From Candidatus Levyibacteriota bacterium (lineage in GTDB: Bacteria > Patescibacteriota > Microgenomatia > Levybacterales > UBA12049), in the NCBI GenBank assembly GCA_018061205.1, contig JAGOUP010000018.1, forward strand, positions 1 through 9,710: a stretch of 9,710 bases of DNA, written 5' to 3'. A program made the position numbers and the translations under genes. Shown here one piece after another: positions 1-6,152 of the stretch (positions are counted from its first letter, which is position 1; the number at the start of each line of letters is the position of its first letter). The notes under the pieces are model-generated. The model searched no databases. It was not told where the DNA came from and saw nothing but the letters and a program-made list of their open reading frames with translations.

Positions 1-3
1 AAT

Positions 4-522
4 ATGGCTAAGAAAACAGAAAAAATTACAACTGAAGAAGAAGCAAAAGACGAAGCAGTGAAACGATTACCTTTCAAAAAAGAAGAGAAAGTAATCACTG
101 ATGCTACAAAAAAACTCCTCAAAACACTCACTGTTGAAGATGAGTTCAGTGTGAGTGAGGCCTCAGAAGGTGCTGAAATCGTTTTGGATACAAAAGACAA
201 TGGTATTTTGATAGGGTATCATGGGGAGGTTTTGGAAGCATTACAACTGATTCTCTCATTGGCTATTGCGAAAAAACTTGGATACTTTATCCGTATTTCG
301 ATCGAAGTTGGTGAATACAAAAAGAACAGAAGCAGTTATCTAGAAAACATTGCCTATAGTGCAAAAGAGCGAGCACTTGCTGAAAACCAAGAAGTTGTGC
401 TTCCAAATTTGAAGTCATGGGAGCGACGCATCGTGCATATGCTTTTCCAAGAAGATGAAGAAGTCATGAGTGAATCAGTTGGTGAAGGACGAGACAGAAC
501 ATTGGTTATAAAGCCACGGTAA
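4..522 (+). CDS. jag: Jag/SpoIIIJ-associated-like RNA-binding protein (KH + R3H)
   Basis: This is a 172-residue cytoplasmic RNA-binding protein of the Jag (KhpB/EloR) type. Residues 1-29 are a Lys/Glu-rich tail in place of the Jag-N domain found in longer Firmicute homologues. Residues 30-105 fit a KH domain, with the GxxG-type loop IGYHGE at 70-75. Residues 106-172 are an R3H domain: the motif R141-x3-H145 lies in SWERRIVHMLFQE, and the family's closing pattern is visible as ESVGEGRDR followed by LVIKPR. In many bacteria jag follows rpmH-rnpA-yidC, and the protein is linked to membrane-protein insertion and envelope regulation. Those genes would lie to the left of this window. Only 3 nt precede the ATG, so the start and any RBS cannot be judged. 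A repeat follows the stop after 10 nt. Family call is secure; the cellular role is inferred from homologues. Confidence 0.9.
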   Translation: MAKKTEKITTEEEAKDEAVKRLPFKKEEKVITDATKKLLKTLTVEDEFSVSEASEGAEIVLDTKDNGILIGYHGEVLEALQLILSLAIAKKLGYFIRISIEVGEYKKNRSSYLENIAYSAKERALAENQEVVLPNLKSWERRIVHMLFQEDEEVMSESVGEGRDRTLVIKPR

Positions 523-532
523 TATCGCCATT

Positions 533-596
533 GTCATCCTGAACTTGTTTCAGGATCTAGTTATCAATAGAGATGCTGAAATAAATTCAGCATGAC
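533..596 (+). repeat. Palindromic repeat, GTCATCCTGA family, between jag and the ligase gene
   Basis: The ends are GTCATCCTGAA (533-543) and TTCAGCATGAC (586-596), which are inverted with 10 of 11 matching. Inside are two perfect 8-bp hairpins: ATCCTGAA/TTCAGGAT (536-543 with 549-556) and ATGCTGAA/TTCAGCAT (573-580 with 586-593). The element fills nearly the whole gap between the two genes, and its last bases contain the upstream ATG of the next reading frame. Related copies lie at 1463-1518 and, inverted, at 7114-7190. There is no U-tract, so a classical terminator is not supported. Confidence 0.85.
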
Positions 597-2031
597 AAGA
601 GAAAGAATGCGCTACATTTATCTTCTCCTCATCTTCCTCCTCCCCACGCAATTCGGAAAACATTTTTGGCCTTCATTTTCTTTTATTGCAGGACTTCGAG
701 TTGATTATCTTTCCCCCACTCTTTATATAACCGATATTCTTATTTTTATACTGTTTGTCTTGTGTGCTTACAAGGCGGCTTTTCATACGTGGAAGATTTT
801 AAATTCGAAATCCGAAGCACGAAATCCGAAACAAAAAATAAAATCTAAAAAGATAAATAACAAAACAAGTTTTGAATTTATATATTTTGTATTTCGACAT
901 TGTTTCGATATTCGATATTTGATATTCGGATTTTTAATCATAGCTATCATAATTGGCATTTTTTTTGCGAAGAATCAGCCGGTTGCATTATATGGATTTG
1001 TGAAGGTTTTGGAGATGGGATTTTTTGGGTGGTATACTTCGCGGGTTGTTGGAAAAACAATTGCGATAAATCACGTAGTTGTCGCATTCGGTTTGGGAGC
1101 AGTGTTTGAATCATTTCTTGCAATTTCTCAATTTTACTCACATGGGTCGCTTGGTGGTGTTTTTTATTTTTTTGGGGAACGGACATTTAGTTCTCTCACG
1201 CCTGGTATTGCCAATGCGTCTATTTCTGGACAACTGTTTCTTCGTCCGTATGGCACACTCCCCCATCCAAATGTGTTGGCTGGGTTTTTGTTAATTGGAA
1301 TTATATTTATTACCATGCAATGGAAGCAGTTTGGAAAAAACATGCGGATCTTTGCGCTTAGTGTTCTTTTCTCGGCGGTCATTGCTCTCTTGTTGACACT
1401 GAGTAGAACGACAATATTTTTGTTTTTTCTGTTATCTTTTTTTAGTATTATTTTTTTTCTTCGTCATCCTGAGCATCAGAGAGGATCTCGTAAGATTCTT
1501 CGTTTCACTCAGAATGACAAAATACTTTGGGGAATAGGGGGATTGGGGATAGTTGGGGGATTGGGGATTTTTGGATCAGTGCTCATTGGTCGTTTTATGA
1601 GTACGTCATTTTTGGAAGAGGCATTTGTCGTTCGAGCTGATTTATTCAAAAATGCGTGGTGGATGATCAGCAATCATCCTTTTTTTGGTGTTGGACTCAT
1701 GAATTTTTTGGTAAGACTCCCCTCTTATCAGCATACATATAGTTATTATCAATATTTGCAGCCAGTACACAATATCTTTTTACTGATTTTTGCTGAAATT
1801 GGTGTTATTGGATTTTCGCTGATTCTTTATCTTTTATACAAGACCTTACGGCATGTTTATTATGCTTCTGTAACACCTGTTCGTCTGGCGTGTCTACTTA
1901 TGTTAATTAGTATCTTTTTTCTTGGTATGTTTGATCACTACTTTCTCACGTTACAATCTGGACAGCTTTTGTTGGCATTTGTGATAGGAGTGTGTTGGTC
2001 ACTCAAAAGTATAAAACGGAAAAAGAAATAA
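592..2031 (+). CDS. O-antigen ligase/polymerase-like polytopic membrane protein (Wzy_C type)
   Basis: This is a 479-residue inner-membrane protein with about ten or more hydrophobic segments, starting with YIYLLLIFLLP near residue 10. Wzy/WaaL-like signatures are LPHPNVLAG (223-231), LSRTT (270-274) and, in the C-terminal part, a large loop followed by PVHNIFLLIFAEIGVIG (391-407, H393 and E402). Such proteins join or polymerise lipid-linked glycans on the outer face of the membrane; the substrate here is unknown. The gene is heavily invaded by repeats. Residues about 70-115 and 291-309 are encoded by two different palindromic elements, both in frame and both in loops, and residues 313-325 come from a G-tract repeat. 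The ATG at 592 lies inside the upstream repeat; the ATG at 607, just before the first membrane segment, may be the older start. No promoter or RBS is visible, so co-transcription with jag is likely. Confidence 0.82.
   Translation: MTRERMRYIYLLLIFLLPTQFGKHFWPSFSFIAGLRVDYLSPTLYITDILIFILFVLCAYKAAFHTWKILNSKSEARNPKQKIKSKKINNKTSFEFIYFVFRHCFDIRYLIFGFLIIAIIIGIFFAKNQPVALYGFVKVLEMGFFGWYTSRVVGKTIAINHVVVAFGLGAVFESFLAISQFYSHGSLGGVFYFFGERTFSSLTPGIANASISGQLFLRPYGTLPHPNVLAGFLLIGIIFITMQWKQFGKNMRIFALSVLFSAVIALLLTLSRTTIFLFFLLSFFSIIFFLRHPEHQRGSRKILRFTQNDKILWGIGGLGIVGGLGIFGSVLIGRFMSTSFLEEAFVVRADLFKNAWWMISNHPFFGVGLMNFLVRLPSYQHTYSYYQYLQPVHNIFLLIFAEIGVIGFSLILYLLYKTLRHVYYASVTPVRLACLLMLISIFFLGMFDHYFLTLQSGQLLLAFVIGVCWSLKSIKRKKK
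801..935 (+). repeat. AT-rich TTCGAAATCCGAA-type palindromic repeat inside the ligase gene
   Basis: The left half (801-831) repeats the units TTCGAAATCCGAA and ACGAAATCCGAA. The right half (901-935) carries the approximate complement (TTTCGATATTCGATATTTGATATTCGG). The element is read in frame. Its left half gives the peptide NSKSEARNPKQ, and its right half gives FRHCFDIRYLIFGF, which runs into a membrane helix. From memory, peptides of this look recur in unrelated proteins from CPR and other environmental genomes because the DNA repeat is translated. The borders are approximate. Confidence 0.75.
1463..1518 (+). repeat. GTCATCCTGAG palindromic repeat inserted in frame in the ligase gene
   Basis: Terminal arms GTCATCCTGAG (1463-1473) and CTCAGAATGAC (1508-1518) match at 10 of 11 inverted positions, so this is the same family as 533-596. 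Translation gives RHPEHQRGSRKILRFTQND (residues 291-309), a hydrophilic stretch between two membrane segments (FFSIIFFL before it, a glycine-rich helix after it). The reading frame is kept through the element. Confidence 0.87.
1529..1566 (+). repeat. Five-tract G-run repeat (G-quadruplex-capable) in coding sequence
   Basis: G-runs of 4, 5, 4, 5 and 4 lie at 1529-1532, 1537-1541, 1545-1548, 1555-1559 and 1563-1566, separated by loops of 4, 3, 6 and 3 nt. The unit GGGGGATTGGGGAT occurs twice, 18 nt apart. Translation is GIGGLGIVGGLGIFG. It starts 11 nt after the preceding palindromic repeat and is on the coding strand, so the mRNA could also fold. Confidence 0.72.
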
Positions 2032-2037
2032 CAATTT

Positions 2038-2120
2038 TTAATTTGAAATTTGAAATGAAATCTAAATGTTTAAAATTTAAATTCTTAAACACTCATTAGA
2101 AATTAAAAATTTCAAATTAA
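2038..2120 (+). repeat. AT-only palindromic repeat with perfect 14-bp arms
   Basis: TTAATTTGAAATTT (2038-2051) is the exact reverse complement of AAATTTCAAATTAA (2107-2120). The interior is almost pure A/T and contains further TTTAAATTT-like self-complementary stretches. It fills the gap between the ligase stop and the next gene, and its right arm ends 2 nt before the -10 box at 2123. Confidence 0.82.
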
Positions 2121-2122
2121 TG

Positions 2123-2128
2123 TATAAT
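2123..2128 (+). promoter_or_regulatory. -10 box of the RNase HI gene (leaderless arrangement)
   Basis: A perfect TATAAT lies 8 nt before the ATG at 2137, which would put the transcript start about 2 nt before the start codon. There is no good -35 hexamer 16-18 nt upstream; that space is occupied by the repeat arm. There is no Shine-Dalgarno sequence. Confidence 0.62.
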
Positions 2129-2136
2129 ACAGTTCT

Positions 2137-2550
2137 ATGATAAATATCTTTACGGATGGGGGTTCTCGGGGTAATCCGGGTCCTGCTGCTTTGGGGGTAC
2201 ATATGACAAAAGATAACCAACCACTTGTTTCTTTTGGGAAAACACTCGGTATTGCAACAAATAATATTGCTGAATATAGTGCGGCTGTTGCAGCGCTCAC
2301 GTGGATCGTGGAACACAAAGAAACATTGGAAAAAGATGAGGAAATATTTTTTTATGCTGACTCCCAGTTGCTGATCTCCCAAATAATGGGGGTGTATCGG
2401 ATCAAAAGTGCACCACTCGCAGCATTGTTGATGACAATTCGTGATTTAGAAATACAAATTGGTCACCCTATTCATTATCGACATATACCCCGTGAACAAA
2501 ACAAACTGGCTGATAAGCAAGTGAACCTAGCATTAGATAATCAAAAATAA
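2137..2550 (+). CDS. rnhA: Ribonuclease HI family protein
   Basis: This is a 137-residue compact RNase H fold that cleaves the RNA strand of RNA-DNA hybrids (R-loops, primer remnants) in the cytoplasm. The DEDD metal-binding set is present: D7 in FTDGGSRGNPGP, E46 in NNIAEYSA, D75 in YADSQLL and D126 in NKLADKQVN. It also has H116 in the loop YRHIPREQNK that precedes the last Asp. The SQLLISQIMGVYRIKSAPL stretch resembles the short bacterial/archaeal RNase HI-like group rather than E. coli RnhA, and the length fits that group. The start is set by a TATAAT box 8 nt upstream. The gene sits between two palindromic repeats, and the stop codon's last base begins the next one. The family is certain. 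The symbol is approximate because rnhA-like paralogues are common. Confidence 0.9.
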   Translation: MINIFTDGGSRGNPGPAALGVHMTKDNQPLVSFGKTLGIATNNIAEYSAAVAALTWIVEHKETLEKDEEIFFYADSQLLISQIMGVYRIKSAPLAALLMTIRDLEIQIGHPIHYRHIPREQNKLADKQVNLALDNQK

Positions 2551-2644
2551 TTGTTGCATTGTTTTATTGTTACATTGTTCCCTCACCTTATCCTCTCCCA
2601 GAGGGAGAGGAAATAACAATAGAGCAATTTAGCAATCCAACAAT
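2550..2644 (+). repeat. Nested palindrome: ATTGTTNN octamer arms around a CCTCTCCC hairpin
   Basis: The left arm (2550-2581) is four tandem octamers of the form ATTGTTNN (NN = GC, TT, AC, CC). The right arm (2615-2644) is the inverted counterpart; its complement reads as ATTGYTNN octamers, and 23 of 30 positions match the left arm. At the centre is a perfect hairpin, CCTCTCCC (2592-2599), loop AGA, GGGAGAGG (2603-2610). The central CCCTCACC...CCTCTCCCAGAGGGAGAGG block resembles a repeat seen in many bacterial genomes (from memory). Confidence 0.82.
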
Positions 2645-2703
2645 TCCCTCCGGTCTTCAATTTTGTTAAGATAAGAGTATTACTAAAAATTTACGAACGA
2701 TAG

Positions 2704-2709
2704 TATAAC
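2704..2709 (+). promoter_or_regulatory. -10 box of the DUF4012 gene
   Basis: TATAAC lies 8 nt before the ATG at 2718, the same distance as in the RNase HI gene. The predicted transcript start is about 2 nt upstream of the ATG. No convincing -35 box and no Shine-Dalgarno sequence are seen. Confidence 0.5.
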
Positions 2710-2717
2710 AACTCTTT

Positions 2718-5450
2718 ATGAAGCGTCCACAATTTGAAACAATTGAAAAGAAACGGCCAGTGAGTATCCTCATTATTGATAAAGAGGGTGTTATTTCTTC
2801 AGGTCTTTTGTCTCGTCTCCCCAAAGACACAGGTGTTGTTGTGGTTGGGTCTCAGAGAAGCGGTCTTTCATCTGAGGCAACAGTGAGTTTTGTTCATTTT
2901 GGCACCTATGGTATGCCGAGTATTCCTGATACCTATTACTCGCATATTTTTGTCATCATAAACGGAGAAAAAGATATAATAACACTCATCCCACAATTTT
3001 TAGAAAAGGCACGAACAGATGATTCAAAAATATTTTTTGTTATGGATTTGTTTTTTGCCCAACCCGCTTTTTTACAAGATTTGACTTATGACTATCGGAA
3101 TGCGCATGCTGTCGTAACTGGGGATTTTTTCGGAAAAATCACAACAAATGGAACAATCATGCAGCGATTTCTTCATGAAGCCAATACCAAAGGAATCATA
3201 ACCGTTCCCGGTGATGGATTGACACAAACATTTCCTGTTCTTTTTGATGATGCGATGGAAGAGTTGGTACATGTGGCATTCTTGCCGAAAGCGGTAAAAA
3301 TAACCTATGTGTTTCCCAAGCATGCACCAACACAACTCTCTCTTGCTCGAATTTTACAAAGCGTCAACCCCTTTTTGCGAATAGACTTTGTGGATGAAAA
3401 AACACACAATGCTGAGGTTTTAGAGAATATACAAAAAGGACGTAATATAGCAGCAACTGGTTTCTATGCGCTGCAAAATAATTATCCTTTGCTGAAAAAG
3501 ATCAAAGACGCTGCACTTTTATCGGAAGAAAATGTTGTTGACAGTCCAAAACTAAAAAAAGAAAATGCCATAAAATATAAAAAGCTTTCTCCTCGCTCAC
3601 CATCGCTACGCTCAGGCGTTAGCGGGAGAGCCATCGTTTTTCCCCTTTTTTTCTTTCTGTTTCTGTTTGCCCTTCCCTTTTTGCTCACCATTCTTTTTTC
3701 AGGGTTTGGTGTGGGGAGTCTTGCCATAACCAAACAGGCACTGACAAATGGAGATTTAACAACTGCTGCCAAAAGTGCATCTGCCTCGCAGTCACTATTT
3801 GGTATTGCAAAAACAACAAGTACTGTTGTGGTGCTCCAAGCAGCACTTTTAGGATTGGGGTCTCATGGAGAAAAGCTGCAACAAACGGTTGTCTTGGGAG
3901 AAGAAGGGTCCTATGCACTGAGAAACGTTATTTCAGCAGCACAAACCATGCTGGCAGTCTTCAATAAAAAATCGAATGCTCCTCATGAAGATTTTATTTC
4001 AGCATCAAATAAATTAAAAAAAGCAGTGACTATTTTCCAAAAACTTCGCGCTCAGAATGCAATATCTGAGTTCTCAAATATTGATACGGTTGTTTCTTTG
4101 GTGGGAGCAACAATAGATAGTTACCCTACTCTTTTGGGTATGGATGGCAAGAAAACCTATCTGCTGCTTTTTCATAATAATGCAGAGTTGCGTCCTGCCG
4201 GCGGATTTATCGGTTCTTATGGACTTCTGACCCTGGATAAAGGAAGTATTTCTGATTTTCAAATTCATGATGTGTATGATGCGGATGGACAATTGAAGGG
4301 ACATGTGGAACCAGCCTACCCCTTTAGACGGTACATGGGGATTGTTCATCAATATATGCGGGATAGTAATTATGCTCCAGACTTTCCTACTGCTGCATCC
4401 ACGTCTGCCAACATGTTCGCTATGGAAACAAACCAATCTGTTTCTGGCGTGATCGGTATAGACACATCATTTGTAAAATCACTGGTTGAAGCACTGCAAC
4501 CTATTTATGTTCCTGATTATAAAGAAACCGTAACTGCTGAGAATTTTTATATGGTGACCCAGTCACATGCAGAAAAAGATTTTTTCCCGGGAAGTACACA
4601 GAAAAAAGATTTCCTGCGTTCTCTTTTTGCTGCTTTGCAATTAAAACTTGCTGATCAAAAACAGCTCCCCTATTTATCATTGGCAAACGTTGTGACAAAA
4701 AGTATTTTGGAGAAACATATTGTTTTTGCATTTCCGGATGTTGGTTTGCAGCAATTGTTCTCTGCCAATAATCTCTCGTCATCACTCACTGACAGCCGAG
4801 AAAAAAAAGAACACCAGTATAATGATTTCTTCGGCATTTCCGAGACAAATATTGGAGCCAATAAAGCAAATGCTTTTGTCTATCGAAAAGTGGAACAGCG
4901 TGTCGCACTGGATGATGTGGGAAGTATAAAAAATACCGTTACCATCCGATATAAAAACGATAGTAAAGATTGGCCGGGAGGAGATTATAAAAACTATGTG
5001 CGTATCATAACTCCTAAGGACACACAACTATCTGAAATAATTGTTGATGGGCAAAAACAGCTCGTCACCCCTGCTATTACAGACTATCTATTGTATGAAA
5101 GACCAGACTTCACTCCCCCACCAGGATTAGAAGTTGAGACTGCTGAAGAACATGAAAAAACGCTGTTTGGATTTTTACTGATTGTTCCAAAAGGAACTTT
5201 TAAAACAGTAACAATTTCCTATGTCTCCCCCACTGTTTTGGATATGGGGCAACAAACTCTTTCCTACAATCTTTGGTATTTCAAGCAACCCGGAACAGAT
5301 GCATATCCTTATTCGTTCATTTTTTCTTATCCTGAAAACTTCAAAGCATTCCGAAGTTCCAATGACTTGAGTACTGTTGGCAACACGGTGGTCATGGAAA
5401 AAACAATTGTGAAAGATCAATATCTCTACATCGATTTGTCTAAAAAATAA
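2718..5450 (+). CDS. DUF4012 domain membrane-anchored protein with Rossmann-like N-terminus
   Basis: This 910-residue protein has three parts. Residues about 14-270 look like a degenerate nucleotide-sugar epimerase/SDR fold: VSILIIDKEGVISSGLLSRL matches the position of the first beta-strand and helix but has lost the GxxGxxG loop. VPGDGLTQTFPVLFDDAMEE resembles the late epimerase motif (GDG...Q...V.D). One hydrophobic anchor lies at about 305-330. The remainder, outside the membrane, is the DUF4012 region, with its hallmark YLLLFHNNAELRPAGGFIGS at 481-500. DUF4012 has no established activity; it is common in CPR and Gram-positive envelope loci. The domain order suggests a cytoplasmic sensor or pseudo-enzyme joined to a large outer domain, perhaps in surface glycan metabolism, but this is inference. 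A GC-rich repeat is read in frame as residues 291-305, in the linker before the anchor. Confidence 0.88.
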   Translation: MKRPQFETIEKKRPVSILIIDKEGVISSGLLSRLPKDTGVVVVGSQRSGLSSEATVSFVHFGTYGMPSIPDTYYSHIFVIINGEKDIITLIPQFLEKARTDDSKIFFVMDLFFAQPAFLQDLTYDYRNAHAVVTGDFFGKITTNGTIMQRFLHEANTKGIITVPGDGLTQTFPVLFDDAMEELVHVAFLPKAVKITYVFPKHAPTQLSLARILQSVNPFLRIDFVDEKTHNAEVLENIQKGRNIAATGFYALQNNYPLLKKIKDAALLSEENVVDSPKLKKENAIKYKKLSPRSPSLRSGVSGRAIVFPLFFFLFLFALPFLLTILFSGFGVGSLAITKQALTNGDLTTAAKSASASQSLFGIAKTTSTVVVLQAALLGLGSHGEKLQQTVVLGEEGSYALRNVISAAQTMLAVFNKKSNAPHEDFISASNKLKKAVTIFQKLRAQNAISEFSNIDTVVSLVGATIDSYPTLLGMDGKKTYLLLFHNNAELRPAGGFIGSYGLLTLDKGSISDFQIHDVYDADGQLKGHVEPAYPFRRYMGIVHQYMRDSNYAPDFPTAASTSANMFAMETNQSVSGVIGIDTSFVKSLVEALQPIYVPDYKETVTAENFYMVTQSHAEKDFFPGSTQKKDFLRSLFAALQLKLADQKQLPYLSLANVVTKSILEKHIVFAFPDVGLQQLFSANNLSSSLTDSREKKEHQYNDFFGISETNIGANKANAFVYRKVEQRVALDDVGSIKNTVTIRYKNDSKDWPGGDYKNYVRIITPKDTQLSEIIVDGQKQLVTPAITDYLLYERPDFTPPPGLEVETAEEHEKTLFGFLLIVPKGTFKTVTISYVSPTVLDMGQQTLSYNLWYFKQPGTDAYPYSFIFSYPENFKAFRSSNDLSTVGNTVVMEKTIVKDQYLYIDLSKK
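3588..3630 (+). repeat. GC-rich imperfect palindrome in frame in the DUF4012 gene
   Basis: The stretch CTCCTCGCTCACCATCGC (near 3588-3606) pairs imperfectly with GCGTTAGCGGGAGAG (3616-3630) around TACGCTCAG. It stands out from the AT-rich coding sequence on both sides (runs of AAA/TTT codons). It encodes SPRSPSLRSGVSGR, a basic, low-complexity linker just before the membrane anchor. Recognition as a repeat rests on composition and self-complementarity only, since there is no second copy in the window. Confidence 0.5.
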
Positions 5451-5459
5451 TTCGCTCCA

Positions 5460-5580
5460 CCAATAGAAGAATATTATAAGAATACCCCTGCTCAGGAAAT
5501 ATCTCCGCTCCCCCTTTCGAAAAATATTCTTTCATTGGCAATCGAAACAAGGGGAAAGGGTAAAGCGTTAAGGGTAAAGG
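5460..5580. repeat. Inverted and direct repeats in the convergent intergenic gap
   Basis: The gap 5451-5603 between convergent genes has no plausible gene. It holds an inverted pair, CCAATAGAAGAATATT (5460-5475) with AATATTCTTTCATTGG (5523-5538), 14 of 16 matching. A second, overlapping pair is CCCCCTTTCGA (5510-5520) with TCGAAACAAGGGG (5542-5554). Next come two copies of AGGGTAAAG around CGTTA (about 5557-5580). The folded RNA could act as a bidirectional terminator, but no U-tract follows a strong stem. No RNA family is recognised. Confidence 0.55.
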
Positions 5581-5603
5581 AAAAAGAGAACTTCGGAAAA
5601 ATG

Positions 5604-6080
5604 TTATGCAAGAAGTGGAACTTTTACCACCTCAATATTTGTTGCATAGTGTCGTTTTGGAAAAATTAGAACAGCTCCATTTTCACGGGCATCCAATTTA
5701 TAAACCGTTTCCATCTCATCGGCCAGAGCATTTGTAAATCGATGAAGATGCGTACGAACAGTAGGGATCAATTCTCCTTCTTGTGGTTGAATAGTAAACC
5801 GTGGAGCTCTCGGTGCATAAATCACACCGTTCTCGGATATCCTAGGAATTGGAGACGGAAATCCCGAGAATTGCACAATGACTCCTTCTGTTTTAAGGGT
5901 ACATGAAGAATCTTGTTGCTCTTCACAGATTTGAGTAATTGCAGGGAGTGCATGTGTCCAATACTCAGTACCTTGGATACCTGAATACGCAGCAAAATTA
6001 TAAACTAACCTTCCTGCTGCATGTGCAATAGCACGAGTATCATAGCTTACCATTTGTAATTCGACACTTTTTCCTCGCAT
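5604..6080 (-). CDS. Hypothetical protein, unrecognised (158 aa)
   Basis: I do not recognise this protein. It is soluble-looking, with no signal peptide or membrane helix. It starts MRGKSVELQMVSYD, has an aromatic and small-residue segment (LVYNFAAYSG, residues 25-34) and a Cys pair at C52 and C60 (QICEEQQDSSC). A proline-rich middle (FSGFPSPIPR) is followed by a helical stretch PTVRTHLHRFTNALADEMET and a basic end. The frame is open to an ATG at 6104, but I chose the ATG at 6080: a TTGCAA-16 nt-TATAAT promoter ends 6 nt before it, so the extra eight residues would overlap the -10 box. The gene is divergent from the phosphoesterase gene (90-nt gap), so the two could share regulation. It may be lineage-specific. 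Coding status is supported by its length, intact frame and promoter placement. Confidence 0.7.
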   Translation of the reverse strand: MRGKSVELQMVSYDTRAIAHAAGRLVYNFAAYSGIQGTEYWTHALPAITQICEEQQDSSCTLKTEGVIVQFSGFPSPIPRISENGVIYAPRAPRFTIQPQEGELIPTVRTHLHRFTNALADEMETVYKLDARENGAVLIFPKRHYATNIEVVKVPLLA

Positions 6081-6086
6081 GGAGCT

Positions 6087-6114
6087 ATTATAAGGATAAA
6101 ACACAAATTTGCAA
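6087..6114 (-). promoter_or_regulatory. Promoter of the 158-aa hypothetical gene
   Basis: Read on the - strand, TTGCAA (6114-6109), a 16-nt spacer and TATAAT (6092-6087) are followed by 6 nt and the ATG at 6080. With a standard -10 to +1 distance, transcription would begin on the A of the start codon. This decides the start against the ATG at 6104. The same -35 hexamer and spacer recur before the gene at 7072. Confidence 0.68.
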
Positions 6115-6152
6115 CAGTAAAATGTATTGCTAGATCTTTAAAAAGAAAGGAG

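Noticed and set aside
533..596. Double hairpin considered as an intrinsic terminator or riboswitch
   Set aside because: No U-tract and no conserved aptamer pattern; the same ends occur inside a coding gene and near 7190, so a dispersed repeat explains it better.
2077..2382. - strand frame opposite the RNase HI gene
   Set aside because: It is a shadow of a gene with a full catalytic set on the + strand and has no promoter of its own.
2550..2644. Octamer array considered as a CRISPR or origin iteron array
   Set aside because: Units are 8 bp without spacers and are arranged as an inverted pair around another hairpin; no cas or rep gene is nearby.
6081..6104. Upstream ATG that would lengthen the 158-aa protein by eight residues
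   Set aside because: This stretch holds the TATAAT box, and the predicted transcript begins at the ATG at 6080.
6144..6152. AGAAAGGAG as a Shine-Dalgarno site for the phosphoesterase gene
   Set aside because: It is 18 nt from the ATG and lies upstream of the -10 box, so it would not be in the mRNA.
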